DNA from: Streptomyces pluripotens
GTDB taxonomy: Bacteria; Actinomycetota; Actinomycetes; Streptomycetales; Streptomycetaceae
NCBI RefSeq assembly: GCF_000802245.2
Contig: NZ_CP021080.1
Coordinates: forward strand, 2,852,001-2,916,000
DNA: 64,000 bases
Direction: 5' to 3'
Part shown: positions 55,207 through 64,000 of the stretch, piece after piece
How positions within the stretch are numbered: position 1 is the first letter of the stretch
How the letters are laid out: the number at the start of each line of letters is the position of its first letter
The notes under the pieces: generated by a model
Database searches by the model: none
What the model was told of the DNA's origin: nothing
The model's input: the letters and a program-made list of their open reading frames with translations, nothing else
Position numbers and translations under genes: made by a program

Positions 55207-57135
55207 TCAGACCGCCCTCATCAGCAGGGTCGCGGCGACCAGGAGTGCCGCACCGCCGAACATCGAGACCGCGTAGGAGCGGGCGAAGCCGTTCTGGAGC
55301 CGGCGCAACCGGCCGGACAGGCCGCCGAAGCCGGCCGCCGTGCCGTTGACGACCCCGTCGACCAGGGTGTGGTCGACGTACACCAGGGAGCGTGTGAGGT
55401 GCTCACCGCCGCGCACCAGGACGATGTGGTTGAAGTCGTCCTGGAGCAGGTCGCGACGGGCTGCCCGGGTGAGTAGCGAGCCATGCGGAGCGACGGCCGG
55501 AATGGGCTTGCGGCCGTACTGGGCCCAGGCGATGACGACTCCGATGACCAGGCAGGCCATCGTCGCGGCCGTGATCGCCCCGGCGCCGACCGGGGAGTCG
55601 CCCTCGCTGTAACCGGTGACCGGCTCCAGCCAGTGCAGGAAGCGGTCACCGAGGTTGAAGAAGAAGCCCGCGCCCACTGACCCCACGGCCAGCACGACCA
55701 TGGGGATGGTCATGACCTTGGGCGACTCGTGCGGGTGCGGCTCCGCGTACTCGCCGACGGGCTCCGCGCCCGGTCCGGCCGGGGACGGGGCGCTGCGCCA
55801 CCGCTCCTGACCGAAGAACGTCATCAGCATGACGCGTGTCATGTAGAACGCGGTGATGGCAGCGCCCAGCAGGGCCGCGCCGCCGAGGATCCACCCCTCG
55901 GTGCCTCCCTTGGCGAAGGCCGCCTCAATGATCTTGTCCTTGGAGAAGAAGCCGGACAGGCCCGGGAAGCCGATGATGGCGAGGTAGCCGAGACCGAAGG
56001 TGATGAAGGTGATCGGCATGTACCTGCGGAGGCCGCCGTACCGCCGCATGTCGACCTCGTCGTTCATGCCGTGCATGACAGAGCCGGCGCCGAGGAACAG
56101 TCCGGCCTTGAAGAAGCCGTGCGTCACCAAGTGCATGATCGCGAAGACGTAGCCGATCGGGCCGAGACCCGCGGCGAGGATCATGTAGCCGATCTGCGAC
56201 ATGGTCGAGCCGGCCAACGCCTTTTTGATGTCGTCCTTGGCGCAACCGACGATCGCACCGAACAAGAGCGTGACCGCACCGACGACGGTGACGGCCAGCT
56301 GCGCGTCCGGAGCGGCGTTGAAGACGGCGGCGGAACGGACGATCAGATAGACGCCCGCGGTCACCATCGTCGCCGCGTGGATCAGGGCCGAGACCGGGGT
56401 CGGACCCTCCATGGCGTCCCCGAGCCAGGACTGCAGCGGCACCTGCGCGGACTTGCCGCAGGCGGCGAGCAGCAGCAACAGCGCGATCGCGGTGAGCCGA
56501 CCCTCGGACGCGTCGCCGGTGTGGCTGAGGACCGGGCCGAAGGCGAAGGTGCCGAAGGTAGTGAACATCAGCATGATCGCGATCGACAGGCCCATGTCGC
56601 CGACACGGTTGACCAGGAATGCCTTCTTCGCGGCTGTCGCGGCGCTGGGTTTGTGCTGCCAGAAGCCGATCAGCAGGTAGGAAGCGAGGCCGACGCCCTC
56701 CCAGCCGACGTACAGCAGCAGGTAGTTGTCGGCGAGGACGAGCAGCAGCATCGCTGCGAGGAACAGGTTGAGGTAGCCGAAGAAACGACGGCGCCGCTCG
56801 TCGTGCTCCATGTACCCGACCGAGTACAGGTGGATCAGCGAACCGACGCCGGTGATGAGGAGGACGAAGGTCATCGACAGCTGGTCGAGGCGGAAGGTGA
56901 CGTCCGCCTGGAAGCTGCCGACCGAGATCCAGGTCCACAGGTGCTCGATCAGGGTGCGGTGCCCGGCGTCCTTGCCGAGCAGATCGGCGAAGAGGACCAG
57001 ACCGAACACGAAGGAGACCGCCGACATGAGCGTGCCGATCCAGTGGCCGACGCGGTCGAGGCGGGGGCCGCCGAGCAGCAGGACGGCCGCTCCGAGCAGG
57101 GGCGCCGCGATGAGCAGCGCGATCAGGTTGTCCAC
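55207..57135 (-). CDS. nuoL: NADH-quinone oxidoreductase subunit L
   Basis: A 642-aa antiporter-like subunit, the distal pump of complex [19 protein letters not shown] has the channel Glu, [33 protein letters not shown] has the conserved Lys and His residues, and [21 protein letters not shown] is the second channel motif. The C-terminal lateral helix is present. The GTG start is 15 bp after the nuoK stop. Confidence 0.96.
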   Translation of the reverse strand: MDNLIALLIAAPLLGAAVLLLGGPRLDRVGHWIGTLMSAVSFVFGLVLFADLLGKDAGHRTLIEHLWTWISVGSFQADVTFRLDQLSMTFVLLITGVGSLIHLYSVGYMEHDERRRRFFGYLNLFLAAMLLLVLADNYLLLYVGWEGVGLASYLLIGFWQHKPSAATAAKKAFLVNRVGDMGLSIAIMLMFTTFGTFAFGPVLSHTGDASEGRLTAIALLLLLAACGKSAQVPLQSWLGDAMEGPTPVSALIHAATMVTAGVYLIVRSAAVFNAAPDAQLAVTVVGAVTLLFGAIVGCAKDDIKKALAGSTMSQIGYMILAAGLGPIGYVFAIMHLVTHGFFKAGLFLGAGSVMHGMNDEVDMRRYGGLRRYMPITFITFGLGYLAIIGFPGLSGFFSKDKIIEAAFAKGGTEGWILGGAALLGAAITAFYMTRVMLMTFFGQERWRSAPSPAGPGAEPVGEYAEPHPHESPKVMTIPMVVLAVGSVGAGFFFNLGDRFLHWLEPVTGYSEGDSPVGAGAITAATMACLVIGVVIAWAQYGRKPIPAVAPHGSLLTRAARRDLLQDDFNHIVLVRGGEHLTRSLVYVDHTLVDGVVNGTAAGFGGLSGRLRRLQNGFARSYAVSMFGGAALLVAATLLMRAV

Positions 57136-57150
57136 GATTCTTCCGACCCC

Positions 57151-57450
57151 TTACAGCTTCATCAGGCTGGCGTCGTCGACCGAGGCCGAATGGCGGGTAC
57201 GGAACAGCGACACGATGATCGCGAGGCCCACCACGACCTCCGCGGCGGCGACGACCATCGTGAAGAAGGCGATGATCTGGCCGTCGAGGTTGCCGTGCAT
57301 CCGGGAGAAGGTGACGAACGCGAGGTTGCAGGCGTTCAGCATCAGCTCGATGCACATGAAGAGCACGATGGCGTTGCGCCGGATCAGTACGCCGGTCGCT
57401 CCGATCGTGAACAACAGGGCGGCGAGGTAGAGGTAGTTGACCGGGTTCAC
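57151..57450 (-). CDS. nuoK: NADH-quinone oxidoreductase subunit K
   Basis: A 99-aa three-helix membrane subunit. It contains [22 protein letters not shown] sequence ([17 protein letters not shown]) with the conserved channel Glu, and a second Glu in [18 protein letters not shown]. The GTG start overlaps the nuoJ stop by 4 bp. Confidence 0.96.
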   Translation of the reverse strand: MNPVNYLYLAALLFTIGATGVLIRRNAIVLFMCIELMLNACNLAFVTFSRMHGNLDGQIIAFFTMVVAAAEVVVGLAIIVSLFRTRHSASVDDASLMKL

Positions 57451-58292
57451 TTCGACGCCTCCTCGGGCCGCTTGAACGTCTCCGGTTCGATCTCCGTGCG
57501 CTCCAGGCGCTCCTGCGAGCGCTGCTCCAGCGCCCGTAGGTCGTTGAGCGCCTCCGCGGACACGTCACGGATCTGGCCGCGTTCACGCAGCGTCTTGTTG
57601 ACGGTCAGCTCGGACGGGGTGCCGTCGGGGAGCAGGCCCGCGATGTCCACGGCGTTGTGCCGGGCGTAGACGCCGGGGGCGGGCAGCGGCGGAATGTAGG
57701 CGCCCTCCCGGACACGCTGCTCGGCCTGCTCGCGCTGGCTCCTGGCGCGCTCGGTGCGCTCGCGGTGGGTGAGCACCATGGCGCCGACGGCGGCCGTGAT
57801 CAGCAGTGCGCCGGTGATCTCGAAGGCGAAGACGTACTTGGTGAAGATGAGCGACGCGAGGCCCTGCACATTGCCGTTGGCGTTCGCCTGGCCGGTGCCG
57901 TCGAACTCCTTCAGGGCGGCGTTGCCGATGCCGGCGAACAGCAGGACGCCGAAGCCGACCCCACACAGAAGGGCCAGCCAGCGCTGGCCCTTGATGGTCT
58001 CCTTCAGCGAGTCCGCAGCCGTGACGCCGACAAGCATCACCACGAACAGGAACAACATCATGATCGCGCCGGTGTAGACGACGATCTGCACGATGCCGAG
58101 GAAGTAGGCCCCGTTGGCCAGGTAGAACACCGCCAGGACGATCATGGTTCCGGCGAGCGAGAGCGCACTGTGCACAGCCTTCTTCATGAAGACGGTGCCC
58201 AGGGCGCCGATGACCGCGACCGTACCGAGGACCCAGAACTGGAACGCCTCACCGGTGGAGGTGGTGTAGGCGGCAAGCTGCTGTGCGCTCAT
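57447..58292 (-). CDS. nuoJ: NADH-quinone oxidoreductase subunit J
   Basis: A 281-aa membrane subunit with five helices in the first 175 residues ([50 protein letters not shown] spans helices 2-3, with the family's Tyr-Thr-Gly-Ala-Ile). A hydrophilic C-terminal extension of about 100 residues follows, typical of actinobacteria. It overlaps nuoI and nuoK by 4 bp each. Confidence 0.94.
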   Translation of the reverse strand: MSAQQLAAYTTSTGEAFQFWVLGTVAVIGALGTVFMKKAVHSALSLAGTMIVLAVFYLANGAYFLGIVQIVVYTGAIMMLFLFVVMLVGVTAADSLKETIKGQRWLALLCGVGFGVLLFAGIGNAALKEFDGTGQANANGNVQGLASLIFTKYVFAFEITGALLITAAVGAMVLTHRERTERARSQREQAEQRVREGAYIPPLPAPGVYARHNAVDIAGLLPDGTPSELTVNKTLRERGQIRDVSAEALNDLRALEQRSQERLERTEIEPETFKRPEEASK

Positions 58293-58948
58293 CGGCCGAT
58301 CACCTCCCCCGCGTTCTCCGGGGCCGGCTCGTCCTCACCGGAGGTGGCGGCGGTCTCCTCGGGGACCTCTCCCTTGGAGACGGCCACCTGCCGGACCGTG
58401 CCGGGTGCTGCCTGCGTCACCAGGCCCCGGTAGTAGTCCTGTTCGTCCGCACCCGGGAAGATCGCGTGCGGGGTGTCGACCATGCCCTCTTCGAGACCTG
58501 CGAGCAGCTGCTCCTTGGTGTAGATGAGGTTGGCACGGCTGGAGTCGGCCAGTTCGAACTCGTTGGTCATCGTCAACGCGCGCGTGGGGCACGCCTCGAT
58601 GCACAGGCCGCACAGGATGCAGCGGGCGTAGTTGATCTGGTAGACGCGGCCGTACCGTTCACCCGGCGAGTAGCGTTCCTCGTCGGTGTTGTCGGCGCCC
58701 TCCACGTAGATGGCGTCGGCGGGACAGGCCCAGGCGCACAGCTCGCAGCCGACGCACTTCTCCAGACCGTCCGGATGGCGGTTGAGTTGGTGCCGTCCGT
58801 GGAACCGCGGAGCCGTGGTCTTCTTTTGCTCCGGGTACTGCTCGGTCAGCCGCTTCTTGAACATGGCCTTGAAGGTCACGCCGAAGCCGGCCACAGGGTT
58901 CTGGAAGCCGGGCTTCGACGGCCCGGCCTCCCTGGGCTCCTCAGCCAT
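58289..58948 (-). CDS. nuoI: NADH-quinone oxidoreductase subunit I (2x[4Fe-4S])
   Basis: A 219-aa ferredoxin-like subunit. Two CxxCxxCxxxCP motifs, [12 protein letters not shown] and [12 protein letters not shown], bind clusters N6a and N6b that pass electrons towards quinone. The ATG at 58948 follows AAAGGAGG and overlaps nuoH by 8 bp. A longer ORF from 59002 was rejected as it adds sequence outside the family. Confidence 0.96.
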   Translation of the reverse strand: MAEEPREAGPSKPGFQNPVAGFGVTFKAMFKKRLTEQYPEQKKTTAPRFHGRHQLNRHPDGLEKCVGCELCAWACPADAIYVEGADNTDEERYSPGERYGRVYQINYARCILCGLCIEACPTRALTMTNEFELADSSRANLIYTKEQLLAGLEEGMVDTPHAIFPGADEQDYYRGLVTQAAPGTVRQVAVSKGEVPEETAATSGEDEPAPENAGEVIGR

Positions 58949-60308
58949 CGGACGCCTCCTTTCCATCCGAAGTTCCGTCACTGACGGTGTCCGGGCCGCC
59001 ACTGCCGATCAGCTCCCGCTCTCCCCACCGCGGCCGGCGCCTCGGCGCCGCCGGCAGCTCCTGTCCGGGCAGCGGGGGTACGGGGAATCCACCCGCCATG
59101 GGGTCGAACACGGGTTGCTCCACAGGGGCTCGCTCGGCCGTCTTCGCCCGCTCGCGGAACATGTCGGCGACGAAGGAGAGCAGCAGCAGGGCCAGGACAC
59201 CACCGCCGACGTAAAGGGCGATGTCGGCGAAGTCGTAGTTCTCGTTGCGCAGGGCCCGTACGGTCGCGACGAGCATCAGCCAGGTCACCGAGACCGGGAT
59301 GAGGACCTTCCAGCCGAGCTTCATCAGCTGGTCGTAGCGCACCCGCGGGAGCGTGCCGCGCAGCCAGATGAAGAAGAACAGCAGCAACTGGACCTTGACG
59401 TTGAACCACAGCAGCGGCCACCAACCGTGGTTCGCACCCTCCCAGAAGCCGCTGATCGGCCACGGGGCGCGCCAGCCGCCGAGGAACAGGGTGGTCGAGA
59501 CGGCGGAGACCGTCACCATGTTCACGTACTCGGCGAGCATGAACATCGCGAACTTGATCGACGAGTACTCGGTGTTGAAGCCGCCGACCAGGTCTCCCTC
59601 GGACTCCGGCATGTCGAAGGGGGCGCGGTTGGTCTCGCCGACCATCGTGACGATGTAGAGGATGAAGGAGACCGGCAGCAGCAGGATGTACCAGCGGTCG
59701 TGCTGCTGTTCGACGATCGTGGAGGTCGACATCGACCCGGAGTACAGGAACACGGAGGCGAACGCGGCGCCCATGGCGATCTCGTAGGAGATCATCTGGG
59801 CGCAGGAGCGCAGGCCGCCCAGCAGCGGATACGTCGATCCGGAGCTCCAGCCCGCCAGGACGATGCCGTAGATGCCGACCGAGGCGACCGCGAGGATGTA
59901 GAGCATCGCGATCGGCAGGTCGGTGAGCTGCATCGTGGTGCGCTGACCGAAGATCGAGATCTCGTTGTCGGCCGGGCCGAAGGGGATCACGGCGATCGCC
60001 ATGAAGGCCGGGATGGCCGCGACGATCGGCGCGAGGAGGTAGACCGCCTTGTCCGCGCGCTTGACGATGATGTCTTCCTTGAGCATCAGCTTCACGCCGT
60101 CGGCGAGCGACTGGAGCATGCCCCAGGGGCCGTGCCGGTTCGGGCCGATGCGCAGCTGCATCCAGGCGACGACCTTGCGTTCCCAGACGATGGCGAACAA
60201 CACGGTCACCATCAGGAAGGCGAAGCAGAAGACGGCCTTGACGACAACCAGCCACCAGGGGTCGCGGCCGAACATCGAGAGGTCTTCAACGGCGAGGTAC
60301 GGGCTCAT
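58941..60308 (-). CDS. nuoH: NADH-quinone oxidoreductase subunit H
   Basis: A 455-aa membrane subunit that forms part of the quinone-binding chamber. It contains [23 protein letters not shown], the conserved acidic loop [28 protein letters not shown] and [20 protein letters not shown]. The C-terminus carries an extra 60-residue hydrophilic tail. The ATG at 60308 overlaps the nuoG stop by 4 bp. A longer frame to 60428 was rejected. Confidence 0.96.
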   Translation of the reverse strand: MSPYLAVEDLSMFGRDPWWLVVVKAVFCFAFLMVTVLFAIVWERKVVAWMQLRIGPNRHGPWGMLQSLADGVKLMLKEDIIVKRADKAVYLLAPIVAAIPAFMAIAVIPFGPADNEISIFGQRTTMQLTDLPIAMLYILAVASVGIYGIVLAGWSSGSTYPLLGGLRSCAQMISYEIAMGAAFASVFLYSGSMSTSTIVEQQHDRWYILLLPVSFILYIVTMVGETNRAPFDMPESEGDLVGGFNTEYSSIKFAMFMLAEYVNMVTVSAVSTTLFLGGWRAPWPISGFWEGANHGWWPLLWFNVKVQLLLFFFIWLRGTLPRVRYDQLMKLGWKVLIPVSVTWLMLVATVRALRNENYDFADIALYVGGGVLALLLLSFVADMFRERAKTAERAPVEQPVFDPMAGGFPVPPLPGQELPAAPRRRPRWGERELIGSGGPDTVSDGTSDGKEASDG

Positions 60309-62809
60309 GCCTCCACCTCCTTGGGGGCCTCTTCGGCGGTTGCCGCCGGGCCGATGCGGACGAGGGAGCCGGGGTGTGCGCCGGTGTCGGAGGCGACGCC
60401 CGCGCCGACGGAGTTCAGCGGGAGCCACACCACCCGGTCGGGCATCTCGGTGATCTGCAGCGGGAGCCCCACGGTGCCGGCGGGGCCGGTGACCGCGAGG
60501 GTGCCGCCGTCCTCGACGCCCGCCTCAGCGGCCGTCGCGGCCGACACGCGCGCGTGGGCGGTGTGCCGGGTTCCAGCGAGCGCTTCGTCGCCCTCCTGCA
60601 GGACACCCCGGTCGAGCAGCAGCCGGTGGCCGGCGAGTACGGCCTCGCCGCCGGCCGGGCGGGCGAGCGTGCCCGCGAACTCCACGGGGTCGGATGCGCG
60701 CTGGCCTTCCCAGGGGCCGAGCCGGTCGATCTCCGCGCGCGTGGTACGCAGATCGGGCAGGCCCAGGTGGACGTCCATGGTGTCGGCCAGCATGTGGAGC
60801 ACGCGCCCGTCGGTCGGGGCTAGCCGCCGGGTCATCTGGTCGGGCTTGAGTGCCGCCTCGAAGAAGCGGACCCTACCTTCCCAGTTGAGGAAGGAACCCG
60901 CCTTCTCGGCGACCGCGGCCACCGGCAGGACGACGTCGGCGTGCTCGGTGACTTCGCTGGGCCGCTGCTCCAACGACACCAGGAAGCCGACGCTCGCCAG
61001 GGCCTCCCGGGCACGCGGTGGGTCGGGCAGGTCGGCCACCTCCACACCGGCGACGACGAGTGCCGGGAGTTCTCCGCCCGCGGCGGCCTCGATGATCTGA
61101 CGGCTGTCGCGGCCGTACCCCAGCGGGAGTTCGGCGAGCCCCCAGGCGGCGGCGACCTCTTCCCGAGCACGCGGGTCGGTCGCCGGACGGCCACCCGGCA
61201 GCAGCGAGGGCAGCGCTCCCGCCTCGACGGCGCCGCGCTCGCCGGCTCGGCGCGGGATCCACACCAGCTGAGCCCCGGTGGCGGTGGCGGCGCGCAGGGC
61301 GGCGGTGAGCCCACCGGCGACTCCGGCGAGCCTCTCCCCCGCGACGATCACCGCACCCTCGGCGCGCAGCGCCTGCGCGGCGCGGGCGCCGGGATCTTCC
61401 AGACCGACGCCGCTCGCGAGGGCGTCGAGCCACTCGGTCTCGGTGCCCGGAGCCGCCGCCAGCAGCGTGCCGCCCGCCTTCTCCAGGCCCCGGGTCGCAT
61501 ACGTGGCCAGGGCGAACACCTGCTGGCCGTGTTTGCGCCAGGCCTTGCGCAACCGCAGGAAGACGGACGGTGCCTCCTCCTCCGACTCGAACCCGACCAG
61601 CAGGACGGTGGGCGCCTTCTCCAGGCTGGTGTACGTGACACCACTGCCGTCGAGGTCTCGGCCGCGGCCTGCCACCCGGGCGGCCAGGAAGTCGGCCTCC
61701 TCGGCGCTGTGCACGCGCGCCCGGAAGTCGATGTCGTTGGTGTCGAGCGCCACGCGAGCGAACTTGCTGTACGCGTAGGCGTCCTCGACGGTCAGCCGGC
61801 CGCCGATGAGGACACCGGCCCGGGACCGGGCGGCCGCCAGCCCCCGGGCCGCCACTTCCAGTGCCTGCGGCCAGGAGGTGGGTTCCAGGACGCCTTCGGC
61901 GTTGCGGACCAGCGGGGTGTCGAGGCGGTCCTTGAGCTGTGCGTACCGGAACGCGAAACGTCCCTTGTCGCAGATCCACTCCTCGTTGACCTCGGGGTCG
62001 TTGGACGCCAGCCGCCGCATGACCTTGCCGCGCCGGTGGTCGGTGCGGGTGGCGCAGCCGCCGGAGCAGTGCTCGCAGACCGAGGGCGAGGAAACGAGGT
62101 CGAAGGGGCGGGAGCGGAAACGATATGCCGCCGAGGTCAGGGCGCCGACGGGGCAGATCTGGATGGTGTTGCCGGAGAAGTACGACTCGAAGGGGTCGCC
62201 CTCTCCGATGCCGACCTGCTGGAGCGCGCCCCGCTCGATGAGTTCGATCATCGGGTCGCCCGCGACCTGGTTGGAGAAGCGGGTGCAGCGGGCGCACAGC
62301 ACGCACCGCTCGCGGTCGAGGAGGACCTGCGTGGAGATCGCCACCGGCTTGTCGTAGGTCCGTTTCCTGCCTTCGAAACGCGACTCCGCGTTGCCGTGCG
62401 ACATGGCCTGGTTCTGCAGCGGGCACTCGCCGCCCTTGTCGCACACCGGACAGTCCAGCGGGTGGTTGATGAGCAGCAGCTCCATCACCCCGTGCTGGGC
62501 CTTCTCGGCCACCGGTGAGGTGAGCTGGGTCTTCACGACCATGCCGTCGGTGCACGTGATGGTGCAGGACGCCATCGGCTTGCGCTGGCCCTCGACCTCG
62601 ACGATGCACTGTCGGCAGGCGCCGGCGGGGTCGAGGAGGGGGTGGTCGCAGAACCGCGGGATCTCGATGCCGAGTTGTTCGGCGGCCCGGATGACCAGGG
62701 TGCCCTTGGGCACGCTGATCTCGATGCCGTCGATCGTCAGCGTGACGAGGTCTTCCGGCGGGACCGATGCCTCTCCCCCTCCGGAGGGAGCACTCGTGGT
62801 CACGGTCAT
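60305..62809 (-). CDS. nuoG: NADH-quinone oxidoreductase subunit G
   Basis: An 834-aa peripheral-arm iron-sulfur subunit. The N-terminal 2Fe-2S domain ([23 protein letters not shown]) is followed by the His-Cys3 cluster region ([17 protein letters not shown]), [13 protein letters not shown] plus CPVGALT ligands, and the CEHCSGGC segment leading into a molybdopterin-oxidoreductase-like domain. The ATG at 62809 is set by the overlap with nuoF and the family N-terminus. Confidence 0.96.
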   Translation of the reverse strand: MTVTTSAPSGGGEASVPPEDLVTLTIDGIEISVPKGTLVIRAAEQLGIEIPRFCDHPLLDPAGACRQCIVEVEGQRKPMASCTITCTDGMVVKTQLTSPVAEKAQHGVMELLLINHPLDCPVCDKGGECPLQNQAMSHGNAESRFEGRKRTYDKPVAISTQVLLDRERCVLCARCTRFSNQVAGDPMIELIERGALQQVGIGEGDPFESYFSGNTIQICPVGALTSAAYRFRSRPFDLVSSPSVCEHCSGGCATRTDHRRGKVMRRLASNDPEVNEEWICDKGRFAFRYAQLKDRLDTPLVRNAEGVLEPTSWPQALEVAARGLAAARSRAGVLIGGRLTVEDAYAYSKFARVALDTNDIDFRARVHSAEEADFLAARVAGRGRDLDGSGVTYTSLEKAPTVLLVGFESEEEAPSVFLRLRKAWRKHGQQVFALATYATRGLEKAGGTLLAAAPGTETEWLDALASGVGLEDPGARAAQALRAEGAVIVAGERLAGVAGGLTAALRAATATGAQLVWIPRRAGERGAVEAGALPSLLPGGRPATDPRAREEVAAAWGLAELPLGYGRDSRQIIEAAAGGELPALVVAGVEVADLPDPPRAREALASVGFLVSLEQRPSEVTEHADVVLPVAAVAEKAGSFLNWEGRVRFFEAALKPDQMTRRLAPTDGRVLHMLADTMDVHLGLPDLRTTRAEIDRLGPWEGQRASDPVEFAGTLARPAGGEAVLAGHRLLLDRGVLQEGDEALAGTRHTAHARVSAATAAEAGVEDGGTLAVTGPAGTVGLPLQITEMPDRVVWLPLNSVGAGVASDTGAHPGSLVRIGPAATAEEAPKEVEA

Positions 62810-64000
62810 GCGTTCACCTCCGGGCGGTCCGCCCAGGCCGTCGACTTGGCCGGGTCGAAGGGGCAGCCCCGGCCCGTGATGTGCTGCTCGTACTCCTCGC
62901 GGAAGTACTTCAGCGAGGAGAAGATCGGGGACGCGGCGCCGTCGCCGAGCGCGCAGAACGACTTGCCGTTGATGTTGTCGGCGATGTCGGCGAGCTTGTC
63001 GAGGTCGGGCATGGTGCCCTTGCCCGCCTCGATGTCCCGCAGCAACTGCACCAGCCAGTACGTCCCTTCCCGGCAGGGCGTGCACTTGCCGCAGGACTCG
63101 TGCGCGTAGAACTCGGTCCAGCGGGTCACGGCCCGCACCACGCAGGTCGTCTCGTCGAAGCACTGCAGGGCCTTGGTGCCGAGCATGGAGCCGGCGGCAC
63201 CCACGCCCTCGTAGTCGAGGGGGACGTCGAGGTGCTCGTCGGTGAACATGGGGGTCGAGGAGCCGCCCGGAGTCCAGAACTTGAGGCGGTGGCCATGTCG
63301 CATGCCACCGCTCATGTCGAGGAGCTGACGGAGCGTGATACCGAGCGGTGCCTCGTACTGGCCGGGGCTGGCGACGTGTCCGCTGAGCGAGTAGAGCGTG
63401 AAGCCCGGGGACTTCTCGCTGCCCATCGACCTGAACCATTCCTTGCCGTTTTGCAGGATGGCGGGAACCGACGCGATCGATTCGACGTTGTTCACCACAG
63501 TCGGACAGGCGTAGAGGCCTTCCACCGCGGGGAACGGGGGACGGAGCCTCGGCTGGCCCCGGCGGCCTTCGAGCGAGTCGAGCAGTGCGGTCTCCTCACC
63601 GCAGATGTAGGCGCCGGCGCCGGCGTGCACGGTGAGGTGGAGGTCGAGTCCGCTGCCGAGGATGTTCTCGCCGAGGTAGCCCGCCGCGTAGGCCTCGCGC
63701 ACGGCCTCGTGCAACCGCCGGAGTACGGGGACGACTTCACCGCGCAGATAGATGAAGGCGTGCGACGACCGGATGGCGTGACACGCGATCACGATGCCCT
63801 CGATGAGGCTGTGCGGGTTCGCGAAGAGGAGGGGGATGTCCTTGCAGGTCCCGGGCTCCGACTCATCGGCGTTGACGACTAGATAGTGTGGTTTTCCATC
63901 ACCTTGCGGAATGAACTGCCACTTCATTCCGGTGGGGAATCCTGCGCCGCCGCGGCCTCGCAGCCCGGAGTCCTTGACGTACGCGATCACGTCGTCGGGT
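62806..64000 (-). CDS. nuoF: NADH-quinone oxidoreductase subunit F (start beyond window)
   Basis: Partial: about 397 C-terminal residues are visible, and the N-terminus is cut at the window edge. [13 protein letters not shown] and the NADH/FMN-binding segments ([34 protein letters not shown]) are present, as is the N3 cluster motif [13 protein letters not shown]. It oxidises NADH and passes electrons to FMN. The stop overlaps nuoG by 4 bp, and the operon continues upstream outside the window. Confidence 0.96.
   Translation of the reverse strand, partial: PDDVIAYVKDSGLRGRGGAGFPTGMKWQFIPQGDGKPHYLVVNADESEPGTCKDIPLLFANPHSLIEGIVIACHAIRSSHAFIYLRGEVVPVLRRLHEAVREAYAAGYLGENILGSGLDLHLTVHAGAGAYICGEETALLDSLEGRRGQPRLRPPFPAVEGLYACPTVVNNVESIASVPAILQNGKEWFRSMGSEKSPGFTLYSLSGHVASPGQYEAPLGITLRQLLDMSGGMRHGHRLKFWTPGGSSTPMFTDEHLDVPLDYEGVGAAGSMLGTKALQCFDETTCVVRAVTRWTEFYAHESCGKCTPCREGTYWLVQLLRDIEAGKGTMPDLDKLADIADNINGKSFCALGDGAASPIFSSLKYFREEYEQHITGRGCPFDPAKSTAWADRPEVNA

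Noticed and set aside
58710..61100. Long plus-strand frames antisense to nuoG, nuoH and nuoI
   Set aside because: Typical antisense open frames of GC-rich genes; low-complexity Arg/Asp/Gly content and no domains.

Overview
This is a high-GC actinobacterial chromosome segment, almost certainly Streptomyces. The coding sequences have strongly GC-rich third positions, GTG starts are common, genes overlap by ATGA/GTGA, and the flanking housekeeping genes (fused korA/korB, a polyprenyl synthetase, a c-di-AMP riboswitch ahead of a secreted hydrolase, the nuo complex I operon) are of streptomycete type. No rRNA, tRNA, CRISPR array, transposase or integrase was seen.

Left part (1-22.6 kb), conserved or semi-conserved chromosome. 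A two-component system has two sensor kinases whose catalytic halves are identical at the DNA level (487 bp), plus one NarL-type regulator (300-4094). It is followed by korAB, a divergent HxlR regulator/NmrA-like oxidoreductase pair, rarD, an unknown TPR-like protein, an ABC exporter with a LolA-like secreted protein, a long-chain polyprenyl diphosphate synthase, a cyclic-di-AMP riboswitch controlling a secreted lytic transglycosylase-like protein, a HAD phosphatase, an ATP-grasp/flavoprotein operon and fumarylacetoacetase.

Middle part (about 23.7-48.4 kb), accessory. A biosynthetic gene cluster is bracketed on both sides by decayed fragments of GntR-type regulators. One long, tightly coupled rightward operon encodes: an ABC exporter, malonyl-CoA:ACP transacylase, acyl/aminoacyl-AMP ligase with an 11x Gln-Pro-Glu tail, ACP1, a PLP aminotransferase, a stand-alone LanB-type dehydratase N-domain protein, an SbnA-like plus SbnB-like pair (2,3-diaminopropionate), ketoreductase, ACP2, FabZ-type dehydratase, a GNAT fused to a large unknown domain, a GcvT-like protein, a KS fused to a degenerate KS (chain-length factor) in one polypeptide, a phosphopantetheinyl transferase, a free-standing condensation-domain protein and an MFS exporter. 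A LuxR-type regulator (opposite strand), a 99-aa protein, a 36-aa peptide ORF and a SARP/NB-ARC regulator follow. KS-CLF, KR, DH and ACP without an enoylreductase predict a highly reducing type II polyketide synthase that makes a polyene acyl chain. The Dap genes, AMP-ligase/ACP1 and condensation protein predict joining of that chain to an amino acid. The LanB-like protein adds a possible tRNA-dependent step. I do not recognise a described pathway with this combination; it is the best candidate for a new system in the window.

Right part (48.4-64 kb), conserved. An M56 metallopeptidase and RecQ are followed by the leftward nuoF-G-H-I-J-K-L-M-N run of respiratory complex I, ended by a 22-bp-stem hairpin. 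nuoF is cut by the window edge.
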